Below, piece after piece: positions 35,505 through 46,613 of a DNA stretch of 64,000 nt. Position 1 is the first letter of the stretch, and every line of letters starts with the position of its first letter. Under the pieces are notes generated by a model. That model ran no database searches, was not told where the DNA came from, and saw nothing but the letters and a program-made list of their open reading frames with translations. This DNA comes from Citrus sinensis (taxonomy: Eukaryota > Streptophyta > Magnoliopsida > Sapindales > Rutaceae): assembly GCF_022201045.2 (NCBI RefSeq), contig NC_068561.1, forward strand, positions 13,231,001 to 13,295,000, in the 5' to 3' direction. A program made the translations under genes and the position numbers.

Positions 35505-36590
35505 AATATTTCGCAGTATGGCCTTTTATACCACATTTATGGCATATGGCTTCTTTGTAATTAAAAGGAGTTTTTGGTCTAGTTTCTTATAAGAAGATTC
35601 TCTAAAATTCTGGAATGGCTTCCTATGACTTTTGGACTTGTAATGTTTCTTGTGAGGTCTGGAAGAACACTCACCATTACAATCTTTAGAGATGGAAGTT
35701 TTAAAGGGGTCATAATTGAATTGTTTACAGAAACTACTTAATTCTTGTTTAGATTTTCTAAGCTCCCATTTAAGTCGTTTCTGTAATTTCAAATCTTAAC
35801 AGATCTTTAAACCTTCTTTGTTGACGAAACTGACTAACTCACCATAAGTGAGTTCATTATAAGGAATACGGTTATCGTAAAGGGCTTTAATGGAATTCCT
35901 AACCTTTTCTCCAAGAAGAGTAGGTAAACCTGCTAAGAATTTTTCTCTGCAGGTTATATGATTTGCATCATCTCTGAGAAAGAGTCTGGTGAAAAAAGTG
36001 GTTTTGTAGCTTTGGAATTCACTAAGTTTCCTACATCTCAAATTGTGTAGTAACTCAGCATTTTTGTCTCTAAGGTGAGAATGGTCACCTATGAAATGAA
36101 GGGATATAGTTAGAATCAGGGTAGCTACGGCATCCTAAATTGGGTTATTAAACTCATCAAGAATGGGGGCTCCATTCTCATAAATTTGGATGGCATTAAG
36201 GATATCTAATTGTTGCTGCTTAGTGAGAAAATGATCCCACCAACCTTTAAGTTGATCCGTAAAACCCGCAATGAGGATTTCTGCAATGGCTTTGTCAGAA
36301 GTTCCTGATTGGGTTTTATAGGCATTGGCTGCCATGGTCATCTGTTGCAACAATCTTAAAATGTTGTATTCAGACATACCGTCAATATTCCACTCATAGA
36401 CAGAGGATGCATTAAAACGAGATTGATTTAATGCACTAGGCCTATTGTCTATGGCCAAATCAGGTGGAGACTTGACAGTAGGAAGGGCTAATTCCCAATG
36501 GATTTTGTTGGCTTTAGGGGTAGGTTCTTCTTTAAAGGCTTCTAAATCAGAAGAGGCTATAGACATTTGGTCATGTTCTAATACTCTAAT
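35505..36590 (-). pseudogene. Viral coat-protein-like region with altered zinc knuckle
   Basis: Minus-strand frames 36566-36135, 36041-35796 and 35792-35526 join across stops and shifts. They have a retroviral/caulimovirid capsid-like layout: helical region, a lysine/arginine-rich stretch (SRPHKKHYKSKSHRKP) and then a zinc knuckle at about 35510-35550. The knuckle reads CHKCGIKGHTAKYY, so the last ligand of the CCHC pattern is tyrosine instead of cysteine. Confidence 0.82.
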
Positions 36591-36595
36591 CTTGC

Positions 36596-38471
36596 TAGAT
36601 TGGGGAGTATCAGGGGCTATTTTAACTTTGTTAGACGAGGAAGAAGCAGCTTCTATCCTATCTAGTTGTTCTCTAATGGCTTTAGCAAAATCTGATTTTG
36701 ACTCTTGAACAAGCTTTTGACTAATTTTCGAAACCTGAAAAGGTTTGAAAATATGCTCCTTAAGCTTTTTGTCAGAATCCGATTTTGATGGAACAAGGGA
36801 AACGGAGGAAATGGCTATAGTTGACTTTTAAAAATGGTTTTCTATTCTTGTCAACTGCTTTCCTATAGTATTTAAGTTAATATTACAGAAATTATTCTTT
36901 TGAATAATACTACTTAAATTGGCATCAGAATCATTAGGTTTAGGGACTTTATACGGTGAAGCTCTAATTTGGATAGGAGGTTCACCGTGATCAATGGTTA
37001 AACTCTGAAGAGGTGGATGCTCGGATTCTATGGTTCTATTACTATTAGAAAGTTTCCACTCAGGGACTTTCTTCCTAATAGTAATAGGGTTTGATTCTTT
37101 AAAAGGATAATCAATGTTGTTGTCGGAAGAATGTATTTCGAACCAATCAAAAAACAATATATGAACTTGGTGTAAATTAAAAAATTCATAATAAACTTGT
37201 TGGATTTCTTTCTTTTGATTTAAAAAATATTTGAAAAACCAAAGTCTTTTTTCTTTATTATTTTCTGAATAAAAATCATTATGAAGAAGATTTTTATCTA
37301 ATTCAAATTCTTTTTTAATGACATTAATAACATTTTCAGTGATAGCATAAAACGTTTGGGAAGTTGGAGGAGAAGGTTCCTTCTCGTCCTGTTTTTGTTC
37401 ATGTTGACTACTAGTATAGATTGGGTGTGGAACACTAGTAGTATAGTCAACAGAACGTATAGAGGAACTAGGTATATCCGAAGTGGAAAACATAGGTTGG
37501 CTCTTTACTGGTTGGTAAGGGAGATTTATAACAGAAGGGATTTTTGTAAATTTTCTTTCTAATGAAGGAATGCTTGAGCACAACTCTTTATCAGAAAATC
37601 TGGTTGAATTAGATCTCCTGAAAGATAGTTTGACTCTACCATCAGAATACTGAGTCACATTTTGTAACTCTGTATTTGGCTCAAGTTGTTTTGGAATCGC
37701 TGGTGGAGCGGCTCCTTCAAGAATCCATTCCTCTGGAAGGTGGACATCTTTTCATTGGATTGGTTTTGGAATGACTGTGTTGGCTTTGGACAAATCAGTC
37801 TGCAAGAGAAGAGTCTCATCTCTTTTTGACTGGAATTTATGTTGCGTGCTAAATGCAGAAATCATGGCTTTATAAGAAATCTTAAAAATTAATGCAACTG
37901 GGACAGATCCCTTAATCATATTGTAATTATGTGTTTTAATTTGTAAAATCATACTTTTCAAAATGTTTTTATCTTTAAGAGAAATTGTTATGTTTGGATA
38001 ACAATAAAAAGAAATTGGACCTTTACAAAGACTAGATTCGATGCTACTTAGCAAAGAATCATCAAAAGAGATGAATCAGCCATCTCTAAGGACAGCAAGG
38101 ATAGAAGTATCAAGGCCTTCTTTTGTCAAAGGTTTTATTCCAACTTGAATTAAACCGATGTGAACATAATTAAAATTCTTTTCTTTCAGTTTCTTCAAAG
38201 ATTTTTCCGAAAACAAATAGATTGTTTCGAATGGCTCAGAAAGAGTTATATCACGTTCTTCGATCTTTATTACATAATCATTTTTTAAAAAATCAAGTTT
38301 TTTTGTTTTGTAAATTTTTTCTTTAGAAACTTTTGGAAGTTCCCAACAATCAATTGCTTTATCAAAGTTCTCAATAATGAATTTTTCTGAACTCACAACA
38401 TGCTTTGAATCACTAGTCTTCTCGGAAGAAGAGCTAGAAAAGGACGATGTTCTACATAATAGAGGATCCAT
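36596..38471 (-). pseudogene. Viral movement protein region, copy B
   Basis: Same region as copy A, 8,285 bp away. From the ATG at 38471 the frame is broken by a TGA at about 38073 where copy A has an arginine codon (CGA), and by a second TGA at about 37750 where copy A has tryptophan. It is open again from 37658 to 36828. Copy B is continuous with the main viral body to its left. No correctly oriented promoter lies to its right, where the promoter region is inverted. Confidence 0.9.
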
Positions 38472-38664
38472 GGGTGAAGACCTATGAAATGTTTATGGTC
38501 TTGTCAGAATGGCTACAGGTATGGTTTTACTGTCCTAAGTGGATCACTTATCCTAAAACGGGACTTACTACCAGTAAGAAATTCACCACACAAACAAGAT
38601 TTCAAAATAAAACACAAGTCTTTAAACACAAAACTCTAAACTGAATTACACTATCCTCCCCTTG

Positions 38665-38676
38665 GCTCTGATACCA
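38665..38676 (-). promoter_or_regulatory. tRNA-Met primer binding site, copy B
   Basis: TGGTATCAGAGC on the minus strand. Same position relative to the movement-protein start (about 195 bp) as in copy A. Confidence 0.9.
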
Positions 38677-38883
38677 GAAGAAAATAGGATCGAAGGATGG
38701 ATGTGCTTTCGTTGGAAGTCAAAAATTAAGAACCCAAATTAAACAATGCTTGGATTGGGTCGGCTTCGTCAAAATTTTAAAATAAATTACCAGCTTTTTT
38801 AGAACGCAGTTGATCAAGTTTTATCAAAGGTACGTGGCGTTGTATCTAGATCGATGCAGAGCCAAGTTTGCCTTTGGAACCAG

Positions 38884-39744
38884 CATTCCAAATAATTATT
38901 GTTTCTATGTAAAGTTTAATTGTATATGAAAAAAAAAGAGTAATTATTTTCCCATTTCCTTTATAATCGTATTTTCTTTTTATCTTCAGGTGGTCCCCTG
39001 GACACAAGTTAGAGCGCACATGTCTCTTCACCCGTATTATACTTATATAAAGCCTGTATTCTACAGCTCCGCTACAGTCTACAGTGAAGAGTTTCAAAGA
39101 TTACTGTATGCTGCATCTCCGCTACAGTCTACAGTGAAGAATTCCAAAGATTATTGTATGCTGCATCTCCGCTACAGTCTACAGTTTAAAATTTTTTTGT
39201 ATAAAAACTGAGAGGAAGACTTAGACTCCTCAGGTTTTTCATTTCGAAGTTTAGAGCTTCTCTCTCTTCTTTCTCTTCTCTCTTTTTTCCTTCTCTCTCT
39301 CTCTCTCTGGGAATCAGGAATCAAAAGGGTTCAAGGAAATTTTTCTGTTTACAGAATAGTTCCTTACCTTCACAATTAATTTCCATTTCTTCTCTACAAA
39401 GAAATCAATCAATGTAAGAATTTCAAGCATTTGTAAATTTTATTTAAAGCTTTCCATGTATGTTTAAATTTCTGTACTTTAATTTCCGCAATTTAATTTA
39501 AAGCATTTAAATTTTATGCATCCTTAGCAGACTGATCTGTATCATATCTGCCATAAAACTGCTACGTTCCTCTGAGGCAACGAGACCAGATCTCAATCCT
39601 CAGCTGTATTTTTCTCTTCTCCCTCCATTCCTTCAGAGCACCATTTCTGGGATCCAGATCTGGTACTGTGTATGCACCCTAGCCTTTAGATGAATATTTG
39701 TTGCTAGGCTTGCTTAAAGAACTTAACAAATATTTGGTAAATAA
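38884..39744 (+). repeat. Inverted copy of the viral promoter region
   Basis: Reverse complement of about 31514-30661, including the end of the last ORF, the TATA box (now TATATAAA at 39044-39051 on the plus strand), the 50-bp repeats and the CT-rich stretch. It joins the direct copy at 38883/38884 (CCAG followed by CATTCC). The arms are about 860 bp and 7.4 kb apart. Confidence 0.93.
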
Positions 39745-39962
39745 ATGTTATAAATTATAAACCCCTTAACAAAGCATTAAAATGGATTAGGTACCCAATA
39801 CCTAATAAAAAGGATTTGTTTCAAAAACTGTATTCTGCTTTCATATTTTTAAAATTTGACATGAAGTCGGGTTTTTGGTAAATTCAAATCCATCTTAAAG
39901 ACTGTTATAAAACCGCTTTTACTGTCTCATTCGGACAGTATGAATGGACAGTTATGCCATTT
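39745..39962 (+). pseudogene. Viral RT fragment, inverted
   Basis: Plus-strand reading equivalent to the reverse complement of about 34040-33830 (conserved RT blocks around LVINYKPLN and GFWQIQI, here with one stop). Ends at about 39962, where the strand switches back. Confidence 0.88.
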
Positions 39963-40510
39963 GCTTTAATATGCCTCCATAACCTAAATCAGATGCATCA
40001 GTTTCAACTATTTTAGGTAATGCAGGATTAGTAAGATATAAACATGGAATGCATTTAACAGAATTCTTTATAAGTTTAACGGTTCTAGTATGCTCATCAG
40101 TCTATGCAACATGATTCTTCTTTAATCGATCATGTAAAGGTTTAGACATCCTATTGATATTTGGACAAAAGTCAAGTACATAATTTAAACTTCCTAGAAA
40201 CCTTTGTAATTGAGTTTTATCTAAGATTTTATATGGGAATTTGTCTGCAAAGACAAGAGAACGCTCGATAGGAGTATTTGTTCCTTTGGAAATGTGATGA
40301 CCTAGGAATCTGATCTTTGTTTGAAACAAGGAAACCTTGGAACTAGAAATGGCTAGTCCAGCCTTTCTGGTGGCCAAGTAAAAGGTTTTTAAATGTTTGA
40401 AATGTTGGTCGATGGTTTGAGAAAAAATCAAAACATCATCTATGTAAACAATGCAGAATTCGGAAAAAGGGTTATAAATGTCATTCATGATTCTTTGAAA
40501 TTCCGAAGGT
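39963..40510 (-). pseudogene. Viral RT/RNase H fragment, right end
   Basis: Direct-orientation copy of about 33270-33802, open from 40488 to 40102. It keeps the YIDD motif that is lost in the main copy, so it comes from a different or earlier viral sequence. Homology ends at about 40506, where host TA-rich DNA begins. Confidence 0.9.
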
Positions 40511-43250
40511 AATTTATATATATATATTTATTTATTTATATAGGTTACGGACCCTTAATTGAAGGGGGCATGTTTTGATAATATGGGTATCTAAATTATG
40601 ATTAAATAACTTTAACATGAAGTAACTTAAAATGCTTTGTATAGCTTATGTGTTAATATATCTTGTTAATTGTATAGCTCCTATTTCATACTGGGTTGCT
40701 GTATTAAGAGTTTGAATACTGTGGAATCGGAAGTAACGGTGAAAATTTATTGAATTAGGTTATGACAATTTATTGAATTAGGTTAATTACAATTAACGCT
40801 AGTGTTACTCATGATTGCAAAGTTGTATTTTTTTATCCGATTTTGTCCTAGGAATGATATGAGAAGTTTGAAATATGGTGCTTTACTTAAGATTTTATAT
40901 GTCTTCTTGTGAATTCATGCATACTTACTCATGTCTCACATCTTCTCATTGGGTGCTCAGAATGCATTTTGGTACTTGCATGCAATAACATTGAGGGGTG
41001 AATGGTGATGGCCTCCTTAAATGGAAGAAATGAATGAATGGATTAGGAGAAGCCACAGTGAGAGTGGAGTGCATTTGAAATTCCTATCACACCCATTTGG
41101 ATGCACTGTTTTCCACTCTTTAAAGTACCTTTATCCTTCAAATTAAGTTGAAAGTAGTTTTGAATTAGAGCATGAAGATGGCGTGATTGCTGAAGATGCT
41201 GAAACTGGTGTTGCTATTGTTGCTGCAATAGTGAAGTTGAGGTTAGTAGCAGCATTGTAAATGGCGGTGTTGTTGCTGCTGAAGAGAGCCTGCATGGTAA
41301 GGGATGATATTTGACATTATTTATGGATATAGCATAACTGTTCTTATTCTAATATTCAACATTAATTTTACAAATGAAGAGAAGCCTTAAGATTGCTGCT
41401 TGCTGGGGAAAGAATAAGTGAAGAGAAGCTGAACCAAATCTTAGAAGACATGCTTAAAGTTTTTTTTTTTTTCCAATAAAAAAGAGAAGCAACATCGCAA
41501 AGACTACTTATTGGTGCAAAATTAATATTGGGAAGAAGAATAATCCATGGGAAAATGCTATGTAGATGCTCCTAAGATAGAGATATATGAGTATTGTAAC
41601 TAAGTTCATATCTTGGTTACTAATTATAGTGAAGCACATTTATTTAGATTCTTATTAGGTTTATTATTTTCTTGGAACTTGCTGTGGACAAAGAATTTAA
41701 TATGTCAAGTGAATTGTGTCTATTGTACATCAACTTTAACATATAATAAATCAATAAAAGATTCAATTTTAACAGTATCAGTATTTACATCAATAAGAAT
41801 TTCAGAGATACTATTCAGATTGTATATTTGAAACCTTAGTGTTCAATAAATTTGAAATTTATTAATAAATTAATATTTTTACATTATAATTTATTAATAA
41901 ATTTATAATTTTTATAACTAATAACAAATATTTAAATTTGAATAATATTAATTTAAAATTAATAATAATATAAATTATATAAAATATTAATACAATATAA
42001 TATTTAATTTAAATTAATCATAAAAAAATAATACAGTACAATGTAGTACCAAACATTATACAATATTATTATAATACAGTGCTAATGCAATATAACATAA
42101 TACAATACACCAGCATTAAAATAATGCAATACAATATAATACAATATAGTATACCAAACGCACCCTGAAAGAAAGTAATGCGACCTAGTTAATTATGTGG
42201 ATCGGTCAAAATTTGATAATTCAGCATACTCTACAACTTAATTGGTCTAAGAAGATTTTGGTTGCAAATTCCAGAAAGTTACTTTCATTGTCCCACTCAA
42301 CACGGTTTAATTTCTTGTATGATGGAAGAATGATATTAAGGTCAAATGCTCAAGTCTTTTGCACAATATTCAGTACCAAAAAAAAAGGGGGTCAAATGTA
42401 CTATGCAAGTCATTGTGCTTTGACAATATCAAATGCAATCGTGGATTTAGCATATGGAGGAAAATATGGCCAGCGACCAAAAATCATATATAGACCACAT
42501 CTTTTTTCCGCATCCATTATTGACTAGAGTTACGTTTGCTTGCTTGGGTCATTTTGGCCTCGGGGGCTAGGATCTTAGAATCAATGATTTTATTGCGTCA
42601 AAGAATATTGGACTTTAAATGAACAATAAATAAATAAAAAGCAACCAAGTGCAACCATATTATTGTCAAAAATAAAATAAAATCCGACCATATGAAAAGA
42701 TACAAATTCTAAAGGTTTTCTAAAATTAGAAAATATTAAAGAAATTGTCTCTGAATTGTGAGTTCCAAAATGATATACTTTGGCTAAAGTTCAACCAAAA
42801 AAAAAAAAAGGTGCTAAAATAATTCTGATGCCAATAGTTCAAAATCTTCTTGATAAGGATTATACCTTACATCATATATTAATGTGCAGTTAAATGTAGC
42901 TTTTCAAGATTCATAAGCAAGACATCATACAAACCCGATTTGGATATACCGTAAGTATAGTTGGATCATGCTTTTAAGTGGGTTTGAATCCAGACTTTTA
43001 CTACCACCCTTAGAAGTTTAAGCAATTGAACCCACGAACAGCAACGGTTTGCTCATATATATATGAATAAGACTTTCAAATAAAATTTAAGACATGTTAG
43101 TCCGATTGAGAAAGTGTGAACCTAAATCAACCATTTACTTGACTTTAATACAAAATCAAGCCGAGAGTTTACTTTGTGTCAACCACCAAATTCGCTAAGA
43201 AGTCCCTTAGCAATTACTACAAATGAAAGCAAGTAGACAAGAAGCAGAAA
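40511..43250. other. Intergenic DNA
   Basis: TA/TTTA-rich junction at 40511-40545. A run of GCTGAA, GCTGCT and similar short motifs lies at 41190-41290 and a T run near 41460. From 41830 to 42170 the DNA is almost pure A/T with repeated AATACAATA motifs and ends in CCAAACGCACCC, suggestive of a decayed MITE. No gene. Confidence 0.5.
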
Positions 43251-43266
43251 CCCTTTTGACATTCAT

Positions 43267-43274
43267 TATAAAAG
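43267..43274 (+). promoter_or_regulatory. TATA box of the lectin kinase pseudogene
   Basis: TATAAAAG 54 bp upstream of the ATG at 43328, well placed. Confidence 0.55.
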
Positions 43275-43327
43275 CTCACTCCAATAGGCAAATGAACTAA
43301 AATTTAAAAATAACAAATTAACAATAT

Positions 43328-44385
43328 ATGCATAAAGCTCTAATGGCAACAAAAACCTTCATTATCATCTTATTTATCTATATGTTCTCAACGTCCAGAG
43401 CTCAAACACCACAATCCAACATAACCACAGGTTCCACTCTTTACACAAATTCCTCTCCAAATTTCTGGCCTTCTCCTTCTGGTCATTTTGCTTTCGGATT
43501 TTACCCTACGGGCAATGGCTTCAAGGCTGGAATATGGCTTATTGGCAGCGGCCCAGCAAATGACATAATTGATGTATGGACTGCTCGACGCACAGACCCC
43601 GTGGTCTCATCTGGTGCTGCTCTCCAGTTCTCTGTCGATGGCAGCAGAGTCCTGCTTCGCAACTCCAATGGCGAAGTCCAGTTGATAGCTGAGCCTACTC
43701 GAACAGCTGTGGCAGCTGCAATGCTTGATTCTGGTAACTTTGTGTTGTGTGACTCAAGCTCTCAAACTGTTTGGGCTAGTTTTGATCATCCAACAGATAC
43801 CCTTTTGGTAAGCCAAAAGCTAGCTAAAGATTCGGAGTTATATTCAAGCATGTCTTTAACCAATCAGTCTATTGGCAACTTCAAACTCTTGATGCAATCA
43901 GATGGGAATCTGAATGCATTTCCACTGAGAAGTATCCAAGATGGTAAATATGGTTATTGGTCATCTTATACTTCAGGAGCTGGACATAACGTAACATTGA
44001 ATTTAGACCAATATGGTATTTTATATCTTGGAAATTCAACTGGGTTTATTGTAAAGAATTTAACTGACGGTAGACCTTCAGTAAATGGGACAACTTTGTA
44101 TCGAGCTACTCTTTGATGTTGATGGCGTTTTCAGGCTTTATCAGCATCAAATCGGGACTAGCGGTAGCTTTAGCTCCAAGATATTGTGGGTGGCAATCGT
44201 TGATGAAGATCGTTGTGTAGTGAAAGGAGCTTGCGGATTGAACAGCTACTGCAGTCTTAATGGTACAGGCATTGCTTGTTTTTGTCCTCCGGGATTCATT
44301 TACATTGATCCAGAAAAGCCTCAAGAGGGCTGCAAGTTAAATTCCACAATAGAAGATTGCCTTGAATAAGAGTGGCATCTGTTAC
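43328..44385 (+). pseudogene. G-type lectin receptor kinase pseudogene, truncated
   Basis: Same family as the intact gene at 21404-23752. It has a signal peptide, then a bulb-type lectin domain (GSTLYTNSSPNFWPSPSGHF, AMLDSGNFVLCD, FDHPTDTLL). A one-base insertion in a CTTT run near 44110 shifts the frame. The other frame continues with DVDGVFRLYQHQ and an EGF-like cysteine cluster (ACGLNSYCSLNGTGIACFCPPGF) to a stop at about 44367. The PAN domain, membrane helix and kinase are missing because a copia element begins at 44386. No kinase remnant was found on the far side of that element. Confidence 0.92.
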
Positions 44386-46613
44386 TGTTGTAGAAAAATC
44401 AATTTTTTTAAATTTTTTATAAAATCTTTTTAAAATCTTTTTAAAATCGTTCTCATATAATATATAAGAATTTATAATTTAAAAATCGTACCTTAAAAAT
44501 TTGATTTGGCTTTTTTCACTGAAGTGATTTAGGCTCTCAGATCACGATCTATCACCACCACGCTTGTTAGTTCACGAACTGTCACCAATGATCTTCTAAG
44601 TTATGACTCAGATTCAATCTGCACTTGATGTGTGAGCGTCTTTATCACTACCAAAGCAACTAACACGAGAAAATTTTTCTCTCAACAACAAAAAAAAATT
44701 TTTTTTCTCTGATCTGTATAAAGTAACTACTCTCTTTTTCTTTAGAGAAAATAAATATTTTTATATCTCTCTTTAGTGAAAACACTAAGCTCCAAATAAT
44801 GAAAATCAAAACTCACGATACTTGCTTTTTCTATAGGGACCCACCTTGTAAAATAACATAAGGCTTATTACACACAAACTAATTAAATACAGTCTCCCAC
44901 TAAATGATATATTTAGGTTTTTGACCCAAATAACTAGTTATCTTTCTTATTAAACTAGTAGTGGTGCAGTCAATTAAATGAGCTAACCCGGGGATCATTT
45001 GGGAACATACAATAGTGACTATAACAATTAGGCCTGTAATTAAAATAGCCTAATTATTTAATTCCAAATCTACTCTACTAAAAAATTGGAATTGACCTTC
45101 ATAATTGTATGCTCGAATAATAATTCATCCCAAGCCACATTGATTTCTTTACTGCACAATCTTTTGTACCACATCATTAATTAAATCGATATCTCAACTG
45201 TCCAATTAATTTAATTACATCTTGTTCCTTGATTTTTACTGGTTTTCTCTAATGATCATTTTCAACATACTAAATATGTTGACACACTCTGGCCAGAGAA
45301 TTCTATGATCAAGTACCGAAAACCCATCAAGAGATGTGTTGTACAAATTCTATATTGTTAATCCATAACTCCAATACGCATAATTGCTCTCACCAAGATA
45401 TCGGGTAATCTTGACCACAAGTATGTGTTGTGCCCATTGGTAACTTAAATGGAATAACAATTACAATCATGAAATCATAATTAACTCAAGATTAATATTA
45501 GAGTAAAATAATACCTATGAGATTTAATAAGTCTGACAGTTATTACAAAGTTAATTAAATCTCATATATGATCTTGTTCAATGTAGTCGTACTACATCAA
45601 TAAATTCATACATGATTAAGACAAATCATTCAATGAATTCATTACAGTCTATACCTAAATAAAGTGCCCAACTTTATTTATCAACTGCGAACTAAATTTA
45701 TTTAATCAAAGATAACTTGTATTTATGTCTTCTGTGAATCGACATGGTGATCACATAAATACATATAATATGATTAAATGGACTTTAATCAAAATATTAA
45801 TGCAATTAAGAAATTTGAATAAAATACTTCATTTATTTTATGGGAAAATATCCACCGTTCACCCGTTTTTTACACATTTTTCAAAAATACACAATTCCTT
45901 CATTTTTTGGCTGGAATCCACCTAAAGTTACATTTTGTTTCACTTTTCCACTTCCGTTTGAAATCCATTAAGAAAACTAACGGAATCTTAAAAAAATGAT
46001 CATTTTACCCCCAAAACCAAAATTACAATTTCACCTTAAAAATTACCAAAAATAATCATTTTTATTTTTCTAATTATTTTTTCCATTGGTCAATAAAGAA
46101 ATTAATTCCACAACCATCAAATGCAGGTTTTTTTTTTAAATATGTCTGTAATTAGAATGCTAAATTATAACAGTAGTATTAAAAATAGTCCAATCTCACA
46201 AACTATCAATTGAATTTAAGATAAGTAGAGTTTTATTATTCATTGAATTATAATCTCTGGTAGTTAAGTTTGTTTGTACTTCATTAACGTACCAATAATG
46301 ATATTCATCATTAAATCTTATTATTTTTGGCATTTTTTTAGGGTGAAATTGTAATTTTCGTTTTGGGGGTAAAATAGTCATTTTTTTAAGTTTCCGTTAG
46401 TTTTCTTAACGGATTCCAAACGGAAGTGGAAAAGTGAAACAAAATGTAACTTTAGGTGGATTCCAGCCAAAAAATAAAGGAATTGTGTATTTTTGAAAAA
46501 AAGTGTAAAAAACGGGTGGACGGTGGATATTTTCCCTTATTTTATTAATAAGAAAAATTGTTTATTACAATTAAATAAACACATATACTTTTAAAAAACA
46601 TATTTTCCCAACA
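44386..46613 (-). mobile_element. Copia LTR, containing a nested foldback element
   Basis: Bounded by TGTTG (44386-44390) and CAACA (46609-46613), the usual TG...CA ends with a 5-bp inverted pair. On the minus strand the polypurine-type stretch AGTGGAAGAT lies directly before TGTTGGG, as expected for a 3' LTR. Without the nested 695-bp element the LTR is about 1.52 kb. The 5 bp before it (GTTAC) is the probable target duplication, but the partner is lost. Confidence 0.85.
45842..46536. mobile_element. Mutator-like foldback MITE, 695 bp
   Basis: The ends are GGGAAAATATCCACCGT and its reverse complement. The inverted arms are about 210-215 bp each (45842-46057 and 46320-46536) with few mismatches. 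The flanking 9-bp duplication TTATTTTAT (45833-45841 and 46537-46545) is perfect and of Mutator size. There is no transposase. It is inserted into the copia LTR, so it is the youngest event here. Confidence 0.9.

Larger units (their letters stand above)
27706..40510 (-). mobile_element. Endogenous caulimovirid (plant pararetrovirus), longer than one genome, rearranged
   Basis: The minus strand carries movement protein, coat-protein-like region with zinc knuckle, aspartic protease, reverse transcriptase, RNase H and a separate downstream ORF, in that order, then a non-coding region with a TATA box and a tRNA-Met primer site. This gene order and the extra downstream ORF fit florendovirus- or petuvirus-type caulimovirids; there are no LTRs or integrase. 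The primer site recurs 8,285 bp apart (30380 and 38665), so the genome unit is about 8.28 kb. The segment 28313-30603 repeats 36596-38883. At both ends short pieces are inverted and out of order. Every coding region has stops or frameshifts, so this is a fossil copy, not a virus. Confidence 0.93.

Noticed and set aside
27706..40510. Virus repeats read as LTRs of a retrotransposon
   Set aside because: They are 8.3 kb apart, include the primer site and movement protein, have no TG...CA ends, and there is no integrase; terminal redundancy of a circular genome explains them better.
46196..46381. 61-codon ORF at 46.2 kb
   Set aside because: Lies inside the foldback MITE arm; not a gene.
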